From: Streptomyces violascens
GTDB lineage: Bacteria; Actinomycetota; Actinomycetes; Streptomycetales; Streptomycetaceae
DNA: 64,000 bases
Direction: 5' to 3'
NCBI RefSeq assembly: GCF_014649955.1
Contig: NZ_BMUA01000003.1
Span: 158,400-222,399 of the forward strand
The notes beneath the pieces were generated by a model. That model worked only from the letters and a program-made list of their open reading frames with translations, did not search any database and had not been told where the DNA came from. Shown piece by piece: positions 62,928 to 64,000 of this stretch. The translations under genes were made by a program, and so were the position numbers. Every line of letters starts with the position of its first letter. The first letter of the stretch is position 1.

Positions 62928-63090
62928 CGGAACCCCTCTTCGCGGTCGCGTGGGTGGTGACGCCGGAAACGGCACACCTGGCCGGAAGCGTCACCACTGG
63001 GGTTCCCCGTGCGGCCGCACGACGAGCCGGGCCGCCCCGAAGGTTCACCCGGACGCAGCTACGGAAGCAGTTGTGCACGCCGCGACCGCT

Positions 63091-63921
63091 TCAGACCGCG
63101 TACAGCCCGTGCGCGGTGAAGGCCTCCCGGGCCGCCGCCACCTGGCCGGCGGTGGGTGACGGGGTGTCGTGGAGGGAGAAGTTCATGCCGAGGGCCTGCC
63201 ACTTGCCCTCGCCCAGCTTGTGGAACGGGAGGACGTCGACGCGGGACACATTGCCGAGGGAGGCGGCGAACGAGGCGACGCCCTCGATGTTGGCGGGGTC
63301 GTCGGTCAGATCCGGGACGAGGACGAAGCGGACGTGGACCTCCTTGCCGAGGTCCGCGAGACGGCGTGCGAAGTCGAGGGTCGGCTGCAGCGGGCGACCC
63401 GTGACCTTCTTGTACGTGTCGCGGTCCCAGGACTTGATGTCGAGCAGCACCAGGTCCACGTCGCGCAGCAGCGCGTCGGTGGCCCGGGTGCCGAGGAAAC
63501 CGGAGGTGTCCAGGGCGGTGTGCAGACCCAGCTCGTGCTTGTAGCGGTGCAGCAGCTCACCGGCGAAGACGGGCTGGAGCAGCGGTTCACCTCCGCTCAC
63601 GGTGGCGCCGCCGCCCGCCGCGCGGATGAACGTCGTGTACTTCGCGGCCTCGGCGACCACGTCGTCCGCGGTGGTGCGCTTGCCGTTGCGCATCCGCCAG
63701 GTGTCGGGGTTGTGGCAGTACAGGCAGGTCAGCGGGCAGCCCGAGAGGAAGGTGACGAAGCGCGTGCCCGGGCCGTCGACGCCGGTCGACAGGTCCCAGG
63801 AGTGCACCGAGCCGACGATCGGCCGGCGGGTGGCCGCCCCGGCGAGCGTGCTGGCGTCCTCGTCGCCGCCGGCACGGGCCGGACGGCCGACGGGGAACTC
63901 GGGGCTGAGCAGAACGGCCAT
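63091..63921 (-). CDS. pflA: pyruvate formate-lyase-activating enzyme (radical SAM)
   Basis: A 276-residue radical SAM enzyme that installs the glycyl radical on pyruvate formate-lyase. The cluster motif CPLTCLYCHNPDTW (CxxxCxxC) near residue 70 and TVSGGEPLLQPVF (GGE motif) are present, then VHVRFVLVPDLTDDPANIE and DVLPFHKLGEGKWQ. ATG at 63921 with AGGAAGG upstream. An N-terminal 35-residue Ala/Asp-rich extension is non-standard. The partner pflB would lie to the right of the window. Confidence 0.94.
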   Translation of the reverse strand: MAVLLSPEFPVGRPARAGGDEDASTLAGAATRRPIVGSVHSWDLSTGVDGPGTRFVTFLSGCPLTCLYCHNPDTWRMRNGKRTTADDVVAEAAKYTTFIRAAGGGATVSGGEPLLQPVFAGELLHRYKHELGLHTALDTSGFLGTRATDALLRDVDLVLLDIKSWDRDTYKKVTGRPLQPTLDFARRLADLGKEVHVRFVLVPDLTDDPANIEGVASFAASLGNVSRVDVLPFHKLGEGKWQALGMNFSLHDTPSPTAGQVAAAREAFTAHGLYAV

Positions 63922-64000
63922 GGCAGGGACCTTCCTCAAACGGTGGGGCGCGGGGAGGGGTGGTGGGCGGGTGGGGTGGGTGGGCGCGGGGGGCGGGAGG

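Overview
The window is high-GC chromosomal DNA from a Streptomyces species or a close relative. The signs are many GTG starts, frequent 4-bp GTGA/ATGA gene overlaps, an XRE/DUF397 pair, an SsgA-like sporulation protein, a resuscitation-promoting factor, a Pmt mannosyltransferase and the SepX division protein. Gene content looks like conserved core chromosome. I see no insertion sequence, prophage or CRISPR array.

Layout. 1-4.0 kb: galactose block (galE cut by the window edge, galT, divergent sodium/solute symporter, small membrane protein). 4.1-12.9 kb: a LuxR regulator with a degenerate receiver, two tandem Pro-rich beta-propeller membrane proteins, an ABC-F ATPase, a lipoprotein and an XRE/DUF397 pair. 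12.9-20.8 kb: tatD-rpf-rsmA-ispE, a zinc-ribbon protein, and rsmI divergent from pmt. 20.9-26.0 kb: a penicillin-binding protein, YbaK-like and EamA genes, an SDR and a serine hydrolase. 26.2-28.8 kb: an ECF nickel/cobalt transporter (M-N fusion, Q, O) with a Nur-box-like operator, divergent from an SsgA-like gene. 29.6-36.0 kb: an MMPL exporter with its TetR gene, and a tricorn protease homologue. 36.2-40.4 kb: an SDR-esterase-Baeyer-Villiger monooxygenase operon facing a MerR gene. 40.5-42.0 kb: xthA, a GNAT gene and tRNA-Ala(CGC). 42.1-48.0 kb: the cell-division/molybdopterin block sepX-rimJ-mogA/moaB-moaC-glp-galU, divergent from a 5-formyl-THF cyclo-ligase gene. 48-57 kb: penicillin acylase family protein, K+/H+ antiporter, MFS transporter, an FmdB/Ruc-like zinc-ribbon gene behind a CIRCE element, an MTA-phosphorylase family gene, a SAF-domain protein and mscL. 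57.2-63.9 kb: a five-gene molybdenum-oxidoreductase operon, a SnoaL-like protein and pflA.

Most informative points. (1) The order ruc, cyclo-ligase, galU, glp/moeA, rimJ, sepX matches the mycobacterial Rv0991c-Rv0996 neighbourhood. (2) A CIRCE element with exact N9 spacing precedes the Ruc-like gene. (3) The metal transporter carries a 17-bp Nur-type box and no B12 riboswitch, which argues for nickel. (4) A tightly coupled operon encodes a NasA/NarB-like Mo enzyme, a four-cluster FeS protein, cytochrome b and a Tat-exported Rieske protein; I do not recognise this combination as a described complex. (5) A dispersed element of up to about 200 bp occurs four times, each time in sense orientation just after a gene's 3' end.
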